From NCBI GenBank assembly GCA_022510405.1, contig JAFLTP010000009.1, forward strand, positions 1-64,000: a DNA stretch of 64,000 nucleotides, given 5' to 3'. Shown one piece after another: positions 38,452-47,900 of this stretch (positions are counted from its first letter, which is position 1; the number at the start of each line of letters is the position of its first letter). Origin of the DNA: Muribaculaceae bacterium. GTDB lineage: Bacteria > Bacteroidota > Bacteroidia > Bacteroidales > Muribaculaceae. The notes beneath the pieces were generated by a model. The model was given only the letters and a program-made list of their open reading frames with translations, made no database searches and was not told where the DNA came from. Made by a program: the position numbers and the translations under genes.

Positions 38452-39951
38452 ATGGCAACATTCAAGGCAATAGTGAGAAGTGTGAGGAAGGAGGGCTTTA
38501 TGCCTGTGTTCATAAGAGTGACCCAGAACCGTCAGACGGGTTACATCAAGACGGACAAGATGGTGAGCCGGAAAAATCTGTCGAAGTCGGGAGAAGTCTT
38601 GGATCCGTTTGTGGCGAGTTACTGTGCTGAACTTATCCTGGAATACAATGACAGGTTGAACCGGGAGGATGCTAAGAACTGGCCGGTAAAGGAAGTTGTA
38701 AGGTTTTTGGCTGAGGGTAACAAGGAATTATGTTTCAGCGATTATGCCAGGCTGTATAAGGAAAAGATGATGGACAACGGCCAGTTGAGGAACGCCAAGA
38801 ATTATGAAATGGCTTATAACCATTTAGAAAGGTTTGCCGGGACCACCAAGATAATGTTCTGTCATTTGACTTCCGCCTACATCAACAGATGGATAGATTC
38901 TTTAAGCAACACCCGGAGGGCTAAGGAACTTTATCCGGTGTGTATCCGACAGATTTTCCGTGCGGCCGTGAAAGAGTATAACGATTACGATGCAGGCGTT
39001 GTCAGGATAAAGACGAACCCATGGGGAAAGGTGAAGATACCTCAAGCGGACCGGAGCAACAAGATAGCCATCAGCCCGGAAGAATGCAGGAAATTTTTCA
39101 CCTCTCCCCTCCCCGACTCCAAGATGAATGAACCTTTGGCAGAGCTGGGAAGGGATGTCGCCATGTTGGTGTTGTGTCTTGCCGGTATAAACACTGTGGA
39201 TCTTTATAATCTTAAGAAGGGTGATCTCCGTGGGGACAGGATTTGCTATGAGCGTGCTAAAACGAGGAAGAGCCGGAATGATGATGCCTACATCGAGATG
39301 AGAATTGAACCGATAATCGAGCCTTTGATTGAGAAATATCTTGCTGAGGATGAGGATCCATTTTTGTTCAGGTTCCATAAGAGGTATTCGAGCTCCGATT
39401 CTTTCAATGCCAATGTGAACAGTGGGATCAAGATTATTTGTGAAAGTATGGGAATACCTCCGGAGGAAAGATATTGTGTCTACACTTTCAGACATACGTG
39501 GGGGACTGTGGCCCAGAATGATTGCGAGGCCACCATATCGGAAGTTGGATTTGCGATGAACCATTCGCATGGTAGTTCTGTGACCCTTGGTTATATAAAA
39601 CCTGATTTCTCTCCTGCGTGGAAACTGAATTCCAAGGTTATCGATTTTATTTTTTTCAGCAATAAAAAGAGTAAGCAGGGAGAGGCCAAGGATTTGAATG
39701 TAAAGACTGCGGATGAGAAGGGATTCCGGTTATCGCCCAAGGCTTTGATATACGGCAGGGCATATTTTCGAGGTGAAATCCTGGCGGAGGTGACAGACAT
39801 AGGTTTCAACAATGTGGAAGGAGTGATATCAGCCCTTGTGAATAAACTGCCGGAGACCATACCGGAAAGGTGTGCCGTCCATTTCAGGATCAAGAATGTG
39901 GATGATGGTCGTGAGGCTGTCTATGAAAGGACCAAGGGGAAGGGTTTTTAA
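38452..39951 (+). CDS. tyrosine recombinase / phage integrase
   Basis: Bacteroidetes-type phage integrase (499 residues) with an N-terminal arm-binding region, a SAM-like core-binding domain (about 95-205, FSDYARLYKEKMMDNGQLRN, YINRWIDSLSN) and the catalytic domain (about 215-400). The second catalytic cluster is YTFRHT with R347 and H348, and the nucleophile is probably Y381 in TLGYI. The usual first catalytic Arg is replaced by Asn247 in CLAGINTVDLYNL, and the position normally His is Tyr344. About 110 residues follow the catalytic domain, an unusually long tail. It is the first phage gene after ppdK and reads away from it. It probably drives integration near 38.2 kb. Confidence 0.9.
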   Translation: MATFKAIVRSVRKEGFMPVFIRVTQNRQTGYIKTDKMVSRKNLSKSGEVLDPFVASYCAELILEYNDRLNREDAKNWPVKEVVRFLAEGNKELCFSDYARLYKEKMMDNGQLRNAKNYEMAYNHLERFAGTTKIMFCHLTSAYINRWIDSLSNTRRAKELYPVCIRQIFRAAVKEYNDYDAGVVRIKTNPWGKVKIPQADRSNKIAISPEECRKFFTSPLPDSKMNEPLAELGRDVAMLVLCLAGINTVDLYNLKKGDLRGDRICYERAKTRKSRNDDAYIEMRIEPIIEPLIEKYLAEDEDPFLFRFHKRYSSSDSFNANVNSGIKIICESMGIPPEERYCVYTFRHTWGTVAQNDCEATISEVGFAMNHSHGSSVTLGYIKPDFSPAWKLNSKVIDFIFFSNKKSKQGEAKDLNVKTADEKGFRLSPKALIYGRAYFRGEILAEVTDIGFNNVEGVISALVNKLPETIPERCAVHFRIKNVDDGREAVYERTKGKGF

Positions 39952-39991
39952 TTTTGGGGCGCCCCCTTTTTTCCAAAAAAGATTTTTTACC

Positions 39992-40020
39992 CGACTTTGA
40001 ATTTTCAGAGTCGGTTTTTT
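39992..40020 (+). terminator. terminator after the integrase gene
   Basis: CCGACTTTGA at 39992-40001 pairs (one wobble) with TCAGAGTCGG at 40006-40015, followed by a T run. Ends the integrase transcript. Confidence 0.85.
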
Positions 40021-40040
40021 GTGTAAAAAATTTCTTTAAT

Positions 40041-40413
40041 CTTTTACAATTTTCCAAAACGTGTAAAAGTTTTTCTATTTCTTTTACAAAAAAAACTTTC
40101 TTTACTACATCATTTCTTTTAAAAACGATGTAGTTGTTATTATTTCATTATTCATTAAATACATTTTCATTTTCATTTACATTTTCATTAGGGGTTTTTA
40201 GGTTGATGATGTTGAAAACCCTATAGGGTTTTTAATATTGGAAGAATTGAAACCCCTTTGGGGTTATTGCGAGAAACCCCTATGGGGTTTTTATTTTACT
40301 TTGGGAATGAAAAGTAAAATACGGGTCCGGGTTATTTTCATTTGGGAGTTGTTTTGAAAATAAAAGGGTGCGGGGTAAAGTGAAGCGGCCAATCTTCTCA
40401 GACAGGCCGCTTC
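40041..40413. repeat. cluster of seven palindromes in a gene-free phage region
   Basis: The stretch 39952-40577 carries no gene. It holds CTTTTACA/TGTAAAAG (40041-40069, with another CTTTTACA at 40081), ACTACATC/GATGTAGT (40104-40134), AAAACCCTATAGGGTTTT (40215-40232), AACCCCTTTGGGGTT (40251-40265), AAACCCCTATGGGGTTT (40274-40290), ATTTTACTTT/AAAGTAAAAT (40293-40320) and GAAGCGGCC/GGCCGCTTC (40382-40413). Between them are repeats of CATTTTCATT. Three hairpins are variants of one AACCCC(n)GGGGTT unit. Possible roles: a control region, replication origin or terminators for the opposing genes; nothing decides among them. Confidence 0.75.
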
Positions 40414-40577
40414 GGGTTTAACACTTTTAATAAACTATGTTAGTAAAGTAAGCTCTTTATGAAGTTAACTTCGCAAAGAATATCGCAATTTGGGATAAAT
40501 TGAGCTATTTTGCGTAAAGCCGGGGACGGCCTGCGGAGGGTCTAAAAGTAGAAAAAATAGACACAGATTAATAAAAC

Positions 40578-40994
40578 CTAATCCTTTTCTTCATCTTCGC
40601 CGCATAGGGAACGCAGTCGGGTTTCGATGGTGATTGCGGCGCTTTTTATGTTCATGTCCATATCCACTGATTTCATTTCGGGTGTATGGAATTTGAGGAT
40701 ACGTAGGTTGGCGCTCACTCTGTCGGCCGGTGAAAGCTGCAACATGTCGACATCGTAGTCGGACATTACGAGCGGTTTGCCGTTTTCGTCTTCGAGTTTC
40801 ATTATCTCAATCACTTTTCCGTCGACAATCGCTGTGAGTTTTCTGGGGGATCCGTCTTTTTCGGTTTGTGGACGTGGGGCGAAATATTCTTCGGATTTTG
40901 CCCTAAGAATGCTTTTCATTGGATTATTGTTGTTGGGAGTGCCTTTCTGTCGGCCTCCGAGACGGCCTCGGCCGTCGTTTCTTTGTCTTCCCAT
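40578..40994 (-). CDS. small terminase subunit-like phage protein
   Basis: A 138-residue protein starting at ATG 40994 (the longer frame begins with a TTG two codons upstream). The N-terminus is basic with GRLGGRQKGTPNNNN, a pattern common in Bacteroidetes phage TerS-like proteins and DUF5681-type proteins, followed by the C-terminal segment LSPADRVSANLRILKFHTPE, also typical of that group. TerS recognises phage DNA and loads the large subunit. The large terminase is on the same strand but far to the right (63019), so on a circular phage genome they are not immediate neighbours. The function is inferred from pattern alone. Confidence 0.55.
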   Translation of the reverse strand: MGRQRNDGRGRLGGRQKGTPNNNNPMKSILRAKSEEYFAPRPQTEKDGSPRKLTAIVDGKVIEIMKLEDENGKPLVMSDYDVDMLQLSPADRVSANLRILKFHTPEMKSVDMDMNIKSAAITIETRLRSLCGEDEEKD

Positions 40995-41121
40995 AAACAA
41001 AAGTAGTAAAAGTAGTGAATTAATGTTATTTGATTTTGTTGGTCACATGAAACAAAAGTTAAAGAAGGGTAGCAAAGATGGGTAATTAATTTTGGAGGTA
41101 AGGTTTAAGTTTTGCTTTAGG

Positions 41122-43059
41122 ATGGCAAGGACAGATATAAAAGAGGATAAATTGTCTATACGTACTGAAAGAACTCAGTCCGGGAAGAGACTTCACAGGT
41201 TGAGCCGGGTTACTTCGGGAATGCAGGGAGGTCTGGACAGTATGAGGCGTGCCCGGAGTTTCGGCGACAAAGAGAGGGCATGGAGGGTGTTGTATGAGGC
41301 ACAGAACCATTGGATGGCTATGGATAAGTTTCGTGAGGACCGGGAGCGTAACAAGAATTATACGTTTGGCAAGCAATGGGAGGACGAGATCATTGTGGAC
41401 GGGAGGCTGATGAAGGAGAGCGAATATATCCGGAATGAGGGAAATCTGCCTTTGAAGAACAATCTTATCAGAAGGATGGTGAGTGCGGTGCTTGGTGTGT
41501 ACCGGAGCCAGAGCAAGGAGCCGGTGTGTACTGCCAGGGACCGGGACGAGCAGAAATATGGGGAGACGATGAGCACCGTGCTACAATACAACATGCAGTT
41601 GAACCGCATGCAGGAGGTGAACGCAAGGTGTATGGAGGAGTTCATGATAAGCGGTTTTGTGGTGCAGCGCAAATGGTTCGGATGGCGAAATGAGAAGCTT
41701 GACTGCTGGACTGACTATGTGCAGCCGAACAATTTCTTCATAGACACGAACATGCGGGATTTCAGGGGGTGGGACGTTAGTTGCCTTGGGGAAATCCATG
41801 ACATAAGTTTTCAGGAGCTTTGTGAGCGGTTTGCCAAAAATGGTAACGATTGTTATAGGCTTGCAGAGATCTATAAGGCTGCGGCTGACAAATATTCTTT
41901 GCAGACCACGTTTGAGGAGTTCGGTTTTCCATTGGGAGGAAGGACAGATTTTTTAGTGCCGCAGGATTTGACAAGGTGCAGGGTTATCGAGGTGTGGCGC
42001 AAGGAGAGCAAGCCGAGATACCGTTGTCATGACCTGAACAACGGTGATGTGTTCAAGGTGGAGATCGAGGATTTCGAGGAATTTGTAGGGAGCGTGAACC
42101 GGGAAAGGCTATTGACTGCCCGTGAGATGGGAATGCCGGAGAATGAGGTTCCGCTGATAAGGTATGAGTGGTTTATGGACTCGTATTGGTATTTCTATTG
42201 GCTGACTCCTTTCGGAGACATATTGGAGGAGGGAGAGACACCGTATGCCCACAAGAGCCATCCTTATGTATTCAAGGCCTATCCTTTCATAGACGGGGAG
42301 ATACACAGTTTTGTAGCTAATATCATAGACCAGCAAAGGTATGTGAACCGGTTAATAGTGATGTATGACTGGATAATGAGGGCGAGCGCCAAGGGTGTGC
42401 TGATGATACCTGAGGACTCCATACCTGTGGACATGGACATATCTGAAATGGCCGAGGAGTGGACGAGGTTCAACGGTGTGATCGTGTACAAGCCGAGCAA
42501 GAGCGGCCAGGTGCCTCAGCAGGTGGCGAACAACAGCACGCAGATAGGGATAACAGATCTTCTCAACATGCAGCTTAAATTTTTCGAGGATATAAGCGGT
42601 GTGAATGGTGCGATACAAGGTAAGCCGGGTTTCAGCGGCATGAGTGCGAGCCTTTACAGCCAACAGACACAGAATGCCACTACAAGTCTTTTGGACTTGC
42701 TTGACACCTTCTCTTCGTTTGTGACCGAGGGAGCGACCAAGGACGTTAAGAATATCCAACAGTATTACGACACTCCAAGGGTGTTCAATATCGCCGGAAG
42801 TAATTCGACTCTGGTGGAATACGATCCGAAGAAAATAAGAGATGTTGAGTTTGACCTCAGCATTGCGGAAAGCACGTTGACCCCACAATACAGGGCGATA
42901 GCGAATGAATTTTTGATGCAGTTGTTCCAGGCAGGAGCAATCAGTGTCGAGATGCTGTTGGAAAACGGCAATTTCCCGTTTGCTGACAGACTTCTACAGA
43001 GTTTGCAAGCACAGAAGCAGGCTATGGAGGAGCAGGCAAACCAAGAGTTTAAAGTTTAA
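41122..43059 (+). CDS. phage portal protein (P22-like)
   Basis: Portal of a short-tailed phage (645 residues), the dodecameric ring through which DNA enters and leaves the capsid. Start ATG 41122 is preferred over an upstream TTG (41092). The central region (IRRMVSAVLGVYRSQSKEPV, DYVQPNNFFIDTNMRDFRGW) and the later DISGVNGAIQGKPGFSGMSA followed by SLYSQQTQNATTSLLDLLD are typical of P22-type portals. A helical C-terminus rich in Gln follows (LLQSLQAQKQAMEEQANQEF). The stop codon lies inside a 7-bp tandem repeat. No scaffold or capsid gene follows, unlike in most podoviruses. Confidence 0.88.
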   Translation: MARTDIKEDKLSIRTERTQSGKRLHRLSRVTSGMQGGLDSMRRARSFGDKERAWRVLYEAQNHWMAMDKFREDRERNKNYTFGKQWEDEIIVDGRLMKESEYIRNEGNLPLKNNLIRRMVSAVLGVYRSQSKEPVCTARDRDEQKYGETMSTVLQYNMQLNRMQEVNARCMEEFMISGFVVQRKWFGWRNEKLDCWTDYVQPNNFFIDTNMRDFRGWDVSCLGEIHDISFQELCERFAKNGNDCYRLAEIYKAAADKYSLQTTFEEFGFPLGGRTDFLVPQDLTRCRVIEVWRKESKPRYRCHDLNNGDVFKVEIEDFEEFVGSVNRERLLTAREMGMPENEVPLIRYEWFMDSYWYFYWLTPFGDILEEGETPYAHKSHPYVFKAYPFIDGEIHSFVANIIDQQRYVNRLIVMYDWIMRASAKGVLMIPEDSIPVDMDISEMAEEWTRFNGVIVYKPSKSGQVPQQVANNSTQIGITDLLNMQLKFFEDISGVNGAIQGKPGFSGMSASLYSQQTQNATTSLLDLLDTFSSFVTEGATKDVKNIQQYYDTPRVFNIAGSNSTLVEYDPKKIRDVEFDLSIAESTLTPQYRAIANEFLMQLFQAGAISVEMLLENGNFPFADRLLQSLQAQKQAMEEQANQEFKV

Positions 43060-43096
43060 AGTTTAAAGATTAAAGTTTAAAGATTAAAGTTTAAAG
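43048..43096. repeat. seven tandem copies of the heptamer TTTAAAG
   Basis: Units are five TTTAAAG and two ATTAAAG, 49 bases without gaps. The array begins in the last codons of the portal gene and supplies its TAA stop. Shorter runs of the same heptamer, on the opposite strand, appear in host leaders and gaps at about 9611-9628 and 14254-14273. Confidence 0.9.
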
Positions 43097-43102
43097 GGAT
43101 TA

Positions 43103-43156
43103 GAACTTTGAAAAAGTTCTTCCCGTTTAGAGGACTTATGAAAAGTCCTTCCCGTT
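43103..43156. repeat. two REP-like palindromes of the host family
   Basis: Copies at 43103-43127 (hairpin GAACTTTGAAAAAGTTC then TTCCCGTT) and 43132-43156 (GGACTTATGAAAAGTCC then TTCCCGTT). They are the same unit as the array at 358-490 and lie in the 125-base gap between the portal and gp14-like genes. Confidence 0.85.
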
Positions 43157-43184
43157 AAGAGTTAAGAATTAAGAGATATAGAAT

Positions 43185-43676
43185 ATGATTGGAAGTTTGA
43201 TAGGCGGAGCGATGAGTCTTGCCGGTGGAATTTTCGGAGGGCTAAAGGCGAGCCAGGCCATGAAGAAGGTAAAGAACAATCTTGAGGACCAGCAGGCTAA
43301 GAACCAAGCGTGGTATGACAGGAGATATAATGAGGACGCCACCCAAAGGGCCGATGCTCAAAGAATATTGACAATGACCCAGGAGGCCATAAAGAACCGC
43401 AACCAACAAGCGGCCGGAGCTCAGGCTGTGGCCGGAGGGACCGAGGAGAGCGTTGCGGCCACAAAAGCGGCGAATGCCAAGGCGATGGCTGAAGCGGCGA
43501 GTCAGATAGCCATGGCCGGAGACAGAAGGAAAGACCAGATAGAGCAACAGTATCTGAGTAAAGACCAGCAACTTCAAAATCAGTTGAATGACCTTGAGAT
43601 CAACAAGGGTAAAAATATCGCCCAAGCTGTGAAAGGAGTTGCGGATGCAGGTGCGGGACTTGCGGAGGCATTTTAA
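43185..43676 (+). CDS. internal virion / DNA-ejection protein, T7 gp14-like
   Basis: A 163-residue helical protein. A Gly/Ala-rich hydrophobic start (MIGSLIGGAMSLAGGIFGGL) precedes a charged helical region (WYDRRYNEDATQRADAQRIL, TMTQEAIKNRNQQAAGAQAV) and an Ala-rich end. This pattern matches small proteins found just after portals in Bacteroidetes podoviruses and resembles T7 gp14 or P22 gp7, which are packaged and ejected to form a channel through the host envelope. No sequence identity to those is claimed. It lies 125 bases after the portal and two genes before the giant protein, which may be ejected with it. Confidence 0.65.
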   Translation: MIGSLIGGAMSLAGGIFGGLKASQAMKKVKNNLEDQQAKNQAWYDRRYNEDATQRADAQRILTMTQEAIKNRNQQAAGAQAVAGGTEESVAATKAANAKAMAEAASQIAMAGDRRKDQIEQQYLSKDQQLQNQLNDLEINKGKNIAQAVKGVADAGAGLAEAF

Positions 43677-43688
43677 AAAAGTGGGGAA

Positions 43689-43841
43689 ATGGGAAAAGAG
43701 AGGATTGAGGCGAAAGTGGTGGAGAGTCCCAAAAGGGAGGCTGGTACAGGTACAGCTGGCCTTAAGACGCAGTTGCCGGGAGTGTGTGCGTCAGTAAGTT
43801 CGTTGTATTATTTCGGGAATTCTCTGATTGAGAGAACATAG
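43689..43841 (+). CDS. small 50-residue phage ORF
   Basis: ATG at 43689 through TAG at 43839-43841 encodes 50 residues beginning MGKERIEAKVVESPKREAG and ending in YYFGNSLIERT. It fits tightly in the 176-base gap between the gp14-like gene (12 bases before) and the coiled-coil gene (11 bases after), on the same strand. Codons (AAA, GAG, AGG, GTG, TTG) match the neighbours. No family is recognised. Being short it could be chance, but its spacing is what a real small gene would show. Confidence 0.5.
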   Translation: MGKERIEAKVVESPKREAGTGTAGLKTQLPGVCASVSSLYYFGNSLIERT

Positions 43842-43852
43842 GAGATTGGAGT

Positions 43853-44941
43853 ATGGCTACATTAGGAAAGGATAACGAAACGCAATCATATATAAGGGAG
43901 GATTTCTCATATTTCCCGAATGGAGACGGAGGAATGAATCAGGAAGGAGTTAAGGAACCGGCTACCGGAGAAGGGACTCAGGCGACAGCGACTACCGAGG
44001 GACCGGTGGCCGGAACTTCCTCGACTTCAGATAATGAAGCGGGAGGAATGACGGATGAACAGAAAGAGGCAATCAGGCCATATGAGGAGCAAATTCGAAT
44101 GCTCAAGGAAAGGGCAGCGAGTGTTGCACCCGAAAGCGAGGAGGCCAGGGCAAAGAGGGAGAAACGGGAAAGGAGCCGGAAGATCATCGGGGCCGTTAGT
44201 GACGGATTGAGGAGTCTTGGGAACTTGTTTTTCACTTCTCAATATGCACCCGATATGTATGAAGGGAGCACCCGAATGCTTGACCGGACCAACAAGTCTA
44301 TTGAAAAGGCCAAGGCTGAGAGGGAGCGCAACAATGACCTCTATTTCAATTATTCGATGAAGATAGGCGACAAGGAGGCGGAGATGGCGAAGACATTGAG
44401 AGACCTCGAGGCGCAACGGGAGGCGAGGAAACTTGCGAAGGCCGAAGCAGAAAGGAAGGACCGTGAGCTTGCCATGAAAGAGGAGGAACATCCGTTCAGG
44501 CTTAGAGGTGCCGAAGCGGACGCCAATAAGAAAGAAAGCGATGCCGAATATTCGAAGGTAAAGGCTAAGAATGCGCCCAAAGAAATGGAATTGAAAAACA
44601 GGAATCTTGAATTACAGGGAGATGTTCACAGGTCGGCGGTAACTAAGAACCAGGCTCAGGCCGCCAATGCCAACCGTGGGAATGTAAAAGAGTTTTCCGC
44701 ATGGGACGAAAACGGCAAGGAACATAAGTTCAAGACTAAAGATGCGGCTGAAAGTTTTGCGAAGCAACACGGCACATGGCAGGAAGTGGACCAGACTACC
44801 GAGACCATGACTGACAGCGAACTTAACGGACAGACCTCTAAGACAGAAATCAAGAAAGGCGGCTATCCCAAGAAGCCGATCAAAGGCACCATGCCGGGTG
44901 TAAAGACCAATGATAATAATAAAATGCCGGGAGTAAAATAA
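43853..44941 (+). CDS. phage coiled-coil protein, probably virion-associated
   Basis: A 362-residue hydrophilic protein. A flexible Gly/Thr/Ser/Glu-rich N-terminus (about 1-70) leads to a basic coiled coil (about 75-270, including EEARAKREKRERSRKIIGAV and LRDLEAQREARKLAKAEAER). Within it, SDGLRSLGNLFFTSQYAPDM resembles a motif I recall in Bacteroidetes phage proteins located between portal and giant genes. The C-terminus repeats MPGVK (KGTMPGVKTNDNNKMPGVK). Scaffold or internal virion roles are both possible. It ends six bases before the giant gene, so the two are almost certainly co-expressed. Confidence 0.7.
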   Translation: MATLGKDNETQSYIREDFSYFPNGDGGMNQEGVKEPATGEGTQATATTEGPVAGTSSTSDNEAGGMTDEQKEAIRPYEEQIRMLKERAASVAPESEEARAKREKRERSRKIIGAVSDGLRSLGNLFFTSQYAPDMYEGSTRMLDRTNKSIEKAKAERERNNDLYFNYSMKIGDKEAEMAKTLRDLEAQREARKLAKAEAERKDRELAMKEEEHPFRLRGAEADANKKESDAEYSKVKAKNAPKEMELKNRNLELQGDVHRSAVTKNQAQAANANRGNVKEFSAWDENGKEHKFKTKDAAESFAKQHGTWQEVDQTTETMTDSELNGQTSKTEIKKGGYPKKPIKGTMPGVKTNDNNKMPGVK

Positions 44942-44947
44942 TCAGAT

Positions 44948-47900
44948 ATGGCAAACGAAAGTACCAAGTGGCTCTATGAGCAACTGACATCACAAGGATA
45001 TAACGTAGGCGAAGACCTTCAAGAATTTGAGGGTCTTATGCAGTCTAATGAGGAGTCGAGGAAGTGGGCTTATGACACAGCCACTAAATCGGGGCTCAAT
45101 GTAGGCAAAGATATAGATGAGTTTACATCATTGGTTGCTCCGGCTCCTGCACAACCGCAGACAGCACCACAGACAACCACAGACCAACCGCAGACTCCTA
45201 TAGCAGAAGTTCAGCCTTTACAGAGTCAAGTTGCGGATACGACTACCACACCTGCACCTACACAGGAAGTTGAACAGACAGCTCCAGCACAACCCACTCC
45301 CCCACCTGCACCAAAGTTCAATGAAGGCAACGTGATCAGCCGAGACGGGAAGAATTATCTATTTAAAGGATATGACGAACAGGGCAACGCTATGTTGCAA
45401 CCCGAAGGGCAGACCAATACCGTTGTGATGCAACCCCAAATGCTTAATAATGCAACCCTTGTTTCCGAGAAAGCATGGCAACCGACCGAAAAGCAAAAAA
45501 TTGAGACTTCTTATAATATCAATAAAATGCTCAATGACTTCAACGAGGCAAGCAAAGCAAGGATTGAGCAGTCTAAACGAATTGCCGAGAGGAACACTCC
45601 GGAGGGCAGAGAGAAAGAGAAAGCTCTTAAGATGCAAAGACAAATGTCGGGAGAGGGCATGACTTATGAAGAATTGGCAGAAGAAAATAAGGCAAGAGCA
45701 GAACGTCTGCAAGGTCAGTTTATTCAAAGGATGAAATCCAACGGTCTTGACCCCGAAAAACAGGAGGACGTGGAGAGACAGGCAACATTAGACCTGCAAC
45801 AACCAGCCTATGACGCAGTCGCAGAACTTTGGGACGAAGCAGAGCGTCTGCATAAGGAGGACAGAAATAAGAATGCCAAAAAAGAATGGGGAGATTATGC
45901 CATGATGGGTGGAGGTCGTGAAATGCGAATGGTAACCGCTGGGTCCAACCGTCATAAAGATACCGTTTCTCACATGACACGCTTTGATATAGAAAAGATG
46001 ATGAACAAAGCGTGGGATAAAGCAGGTAGTAAGATTTCGGCAACGGTTTATGATAATCTTCGCAGGTCTAATCCGGAGGCAGACGAGGCCGAACTAAAGG
46101 CACAGGCAGATGAAATAGCACGTCAGTTGACCGATAATGCAGTGTATGAATATGCGGTAAAGCAGAATACACCAAAGAGTACGCTTGAATTCTTTGGCCG
46201 TACGGTAGCAGACATGAACCTTATTAATTCTATAGGTCGAGGACTTGCCCGAAGTGAGGCAGGTACAACCGGAGATCTGGCCGCTTATGAACAGGCCATG
46301 GCCGAATATGGCAAGAAACATAAGGTTGCACAGGTAGCCGGTACGGTTGTAGGTATGGCAGTTGACCCAACTACATGGATATCGGGAGGAGTTGGCTCAA
46401 TTTCAAGTAAGGGCGCTTTAAATCTGGGTAGCAGGTTTATGATGAAAGAAGCCTCACGAGAAGCGGCCAAGAGAGCATTCGGTTCTACATTGACCGGAAG
46501 AATTATTGCAGGTACTGCAGGAGCCGCAGGTAATCTTGCAACATACGAAGGTATGAAAGAGGGTGAGAGACAATGGATGTATGGAGGACATATTAATCCG
46601 GAGACCGGAGAGAATGAGGGATACTCACCAATGGAGGTTCTTAAGTCAACCGGACATGGTGCGGTTATGGGTTCAGTAATAGGGCCGTTGTCGCCTGTTA
46701 TCGGTAATGTAGCAGACAAGACGGTCAAACTGACTAATTCCACCGGAGGCAAATTGCTCGTAAGAGGTGGAGAAGTGGCTGTTTCAACTTTAGCGGAGGG
46801 TACGATATTCTCAATTCCCCAATGGATTGAGGGAGAGGAGGACGCATTTGACGTGTGGACTGATAACATGGCAATGATGTTAGGCTTTAAGGCTCAACAC
46901 GGCATAAAGAGTGTTCCGCATGTAATTCAGAGTCTACGACCAATAAAACCGACAGACGGCAGACCATTGACACAGGCCGAACGAAATCACAACCGCATGG
47001 ACTTCATGGAGAGGTTACGCAATAGTCTTGACGGAAATAAGGCTGACCTTTCATTTACTGAAGAAGAACGTGATGAGTTGCGTAGAAACGGATATGGCGA
47101 ACTCGGAGACCTCTTTACAAATGACAGCAAGAAATCAAATCATGCAGTAAAAAGGGAAAAAGGAGACAATGCCACTGCAATAGATTTCCAAACCGCAGAC
47201 TCGGAAACCATACACACAAGTCCGGATTTTGAGGGTTATTCCGAAATGGAGGCTCTTATGAGCGACCCGAAGGTGAGTGAAGCGACCAAAGCCAAGGCGT
47301 ATTATATTCTCACAGGACGTATGTTGCCTATGTCAACTATTGTGGGATATAATGAGTCAACCACAAAGGATAAGAACGGCAAAGAGACTACCTATGTAGA
47401 GTCTGTCAATGCGGACGGAGGTGTGGTAACTTCCCGTAAGTTTACCAATCGCAAGGACGCAGAGAGAGAAATGGATGCTATCGCAAGACAGGCAGAACTC
47501 AACTCTATTGATATAGGAGAAAGATATAAGGAAACCGAGGCAGACGATATGGTTCTAAATGCCGCTATCAATGAAGTATCTCCCGGTGCAGATCTCAACA
47601 CGGTCAAAAGAATATATCAAGAGGTCAAGAATGGTGGTAAGGTAAGTGAGTCACAACGCGAGTTGGTAGAATTCATAGATGAAGCCATTGAGCGCAATAA
47701 AGATATAGCCAATGACAGCAGACCGGAGGCTATAAGGAACCGGATTAAAGAAGAGACCGGAATTGATGTTGACAAAGCATTGAAGAAAAGCCGCAGGGAG
47801 CGCACTGAGGAAGAGACTCAAGCGTTAGAGGCTTATGCTAAAGAATTATTCCCGGAGAGACAGGAGCCGGAGACTTCGGCCACTCCAGAGCAGGAAGCGG

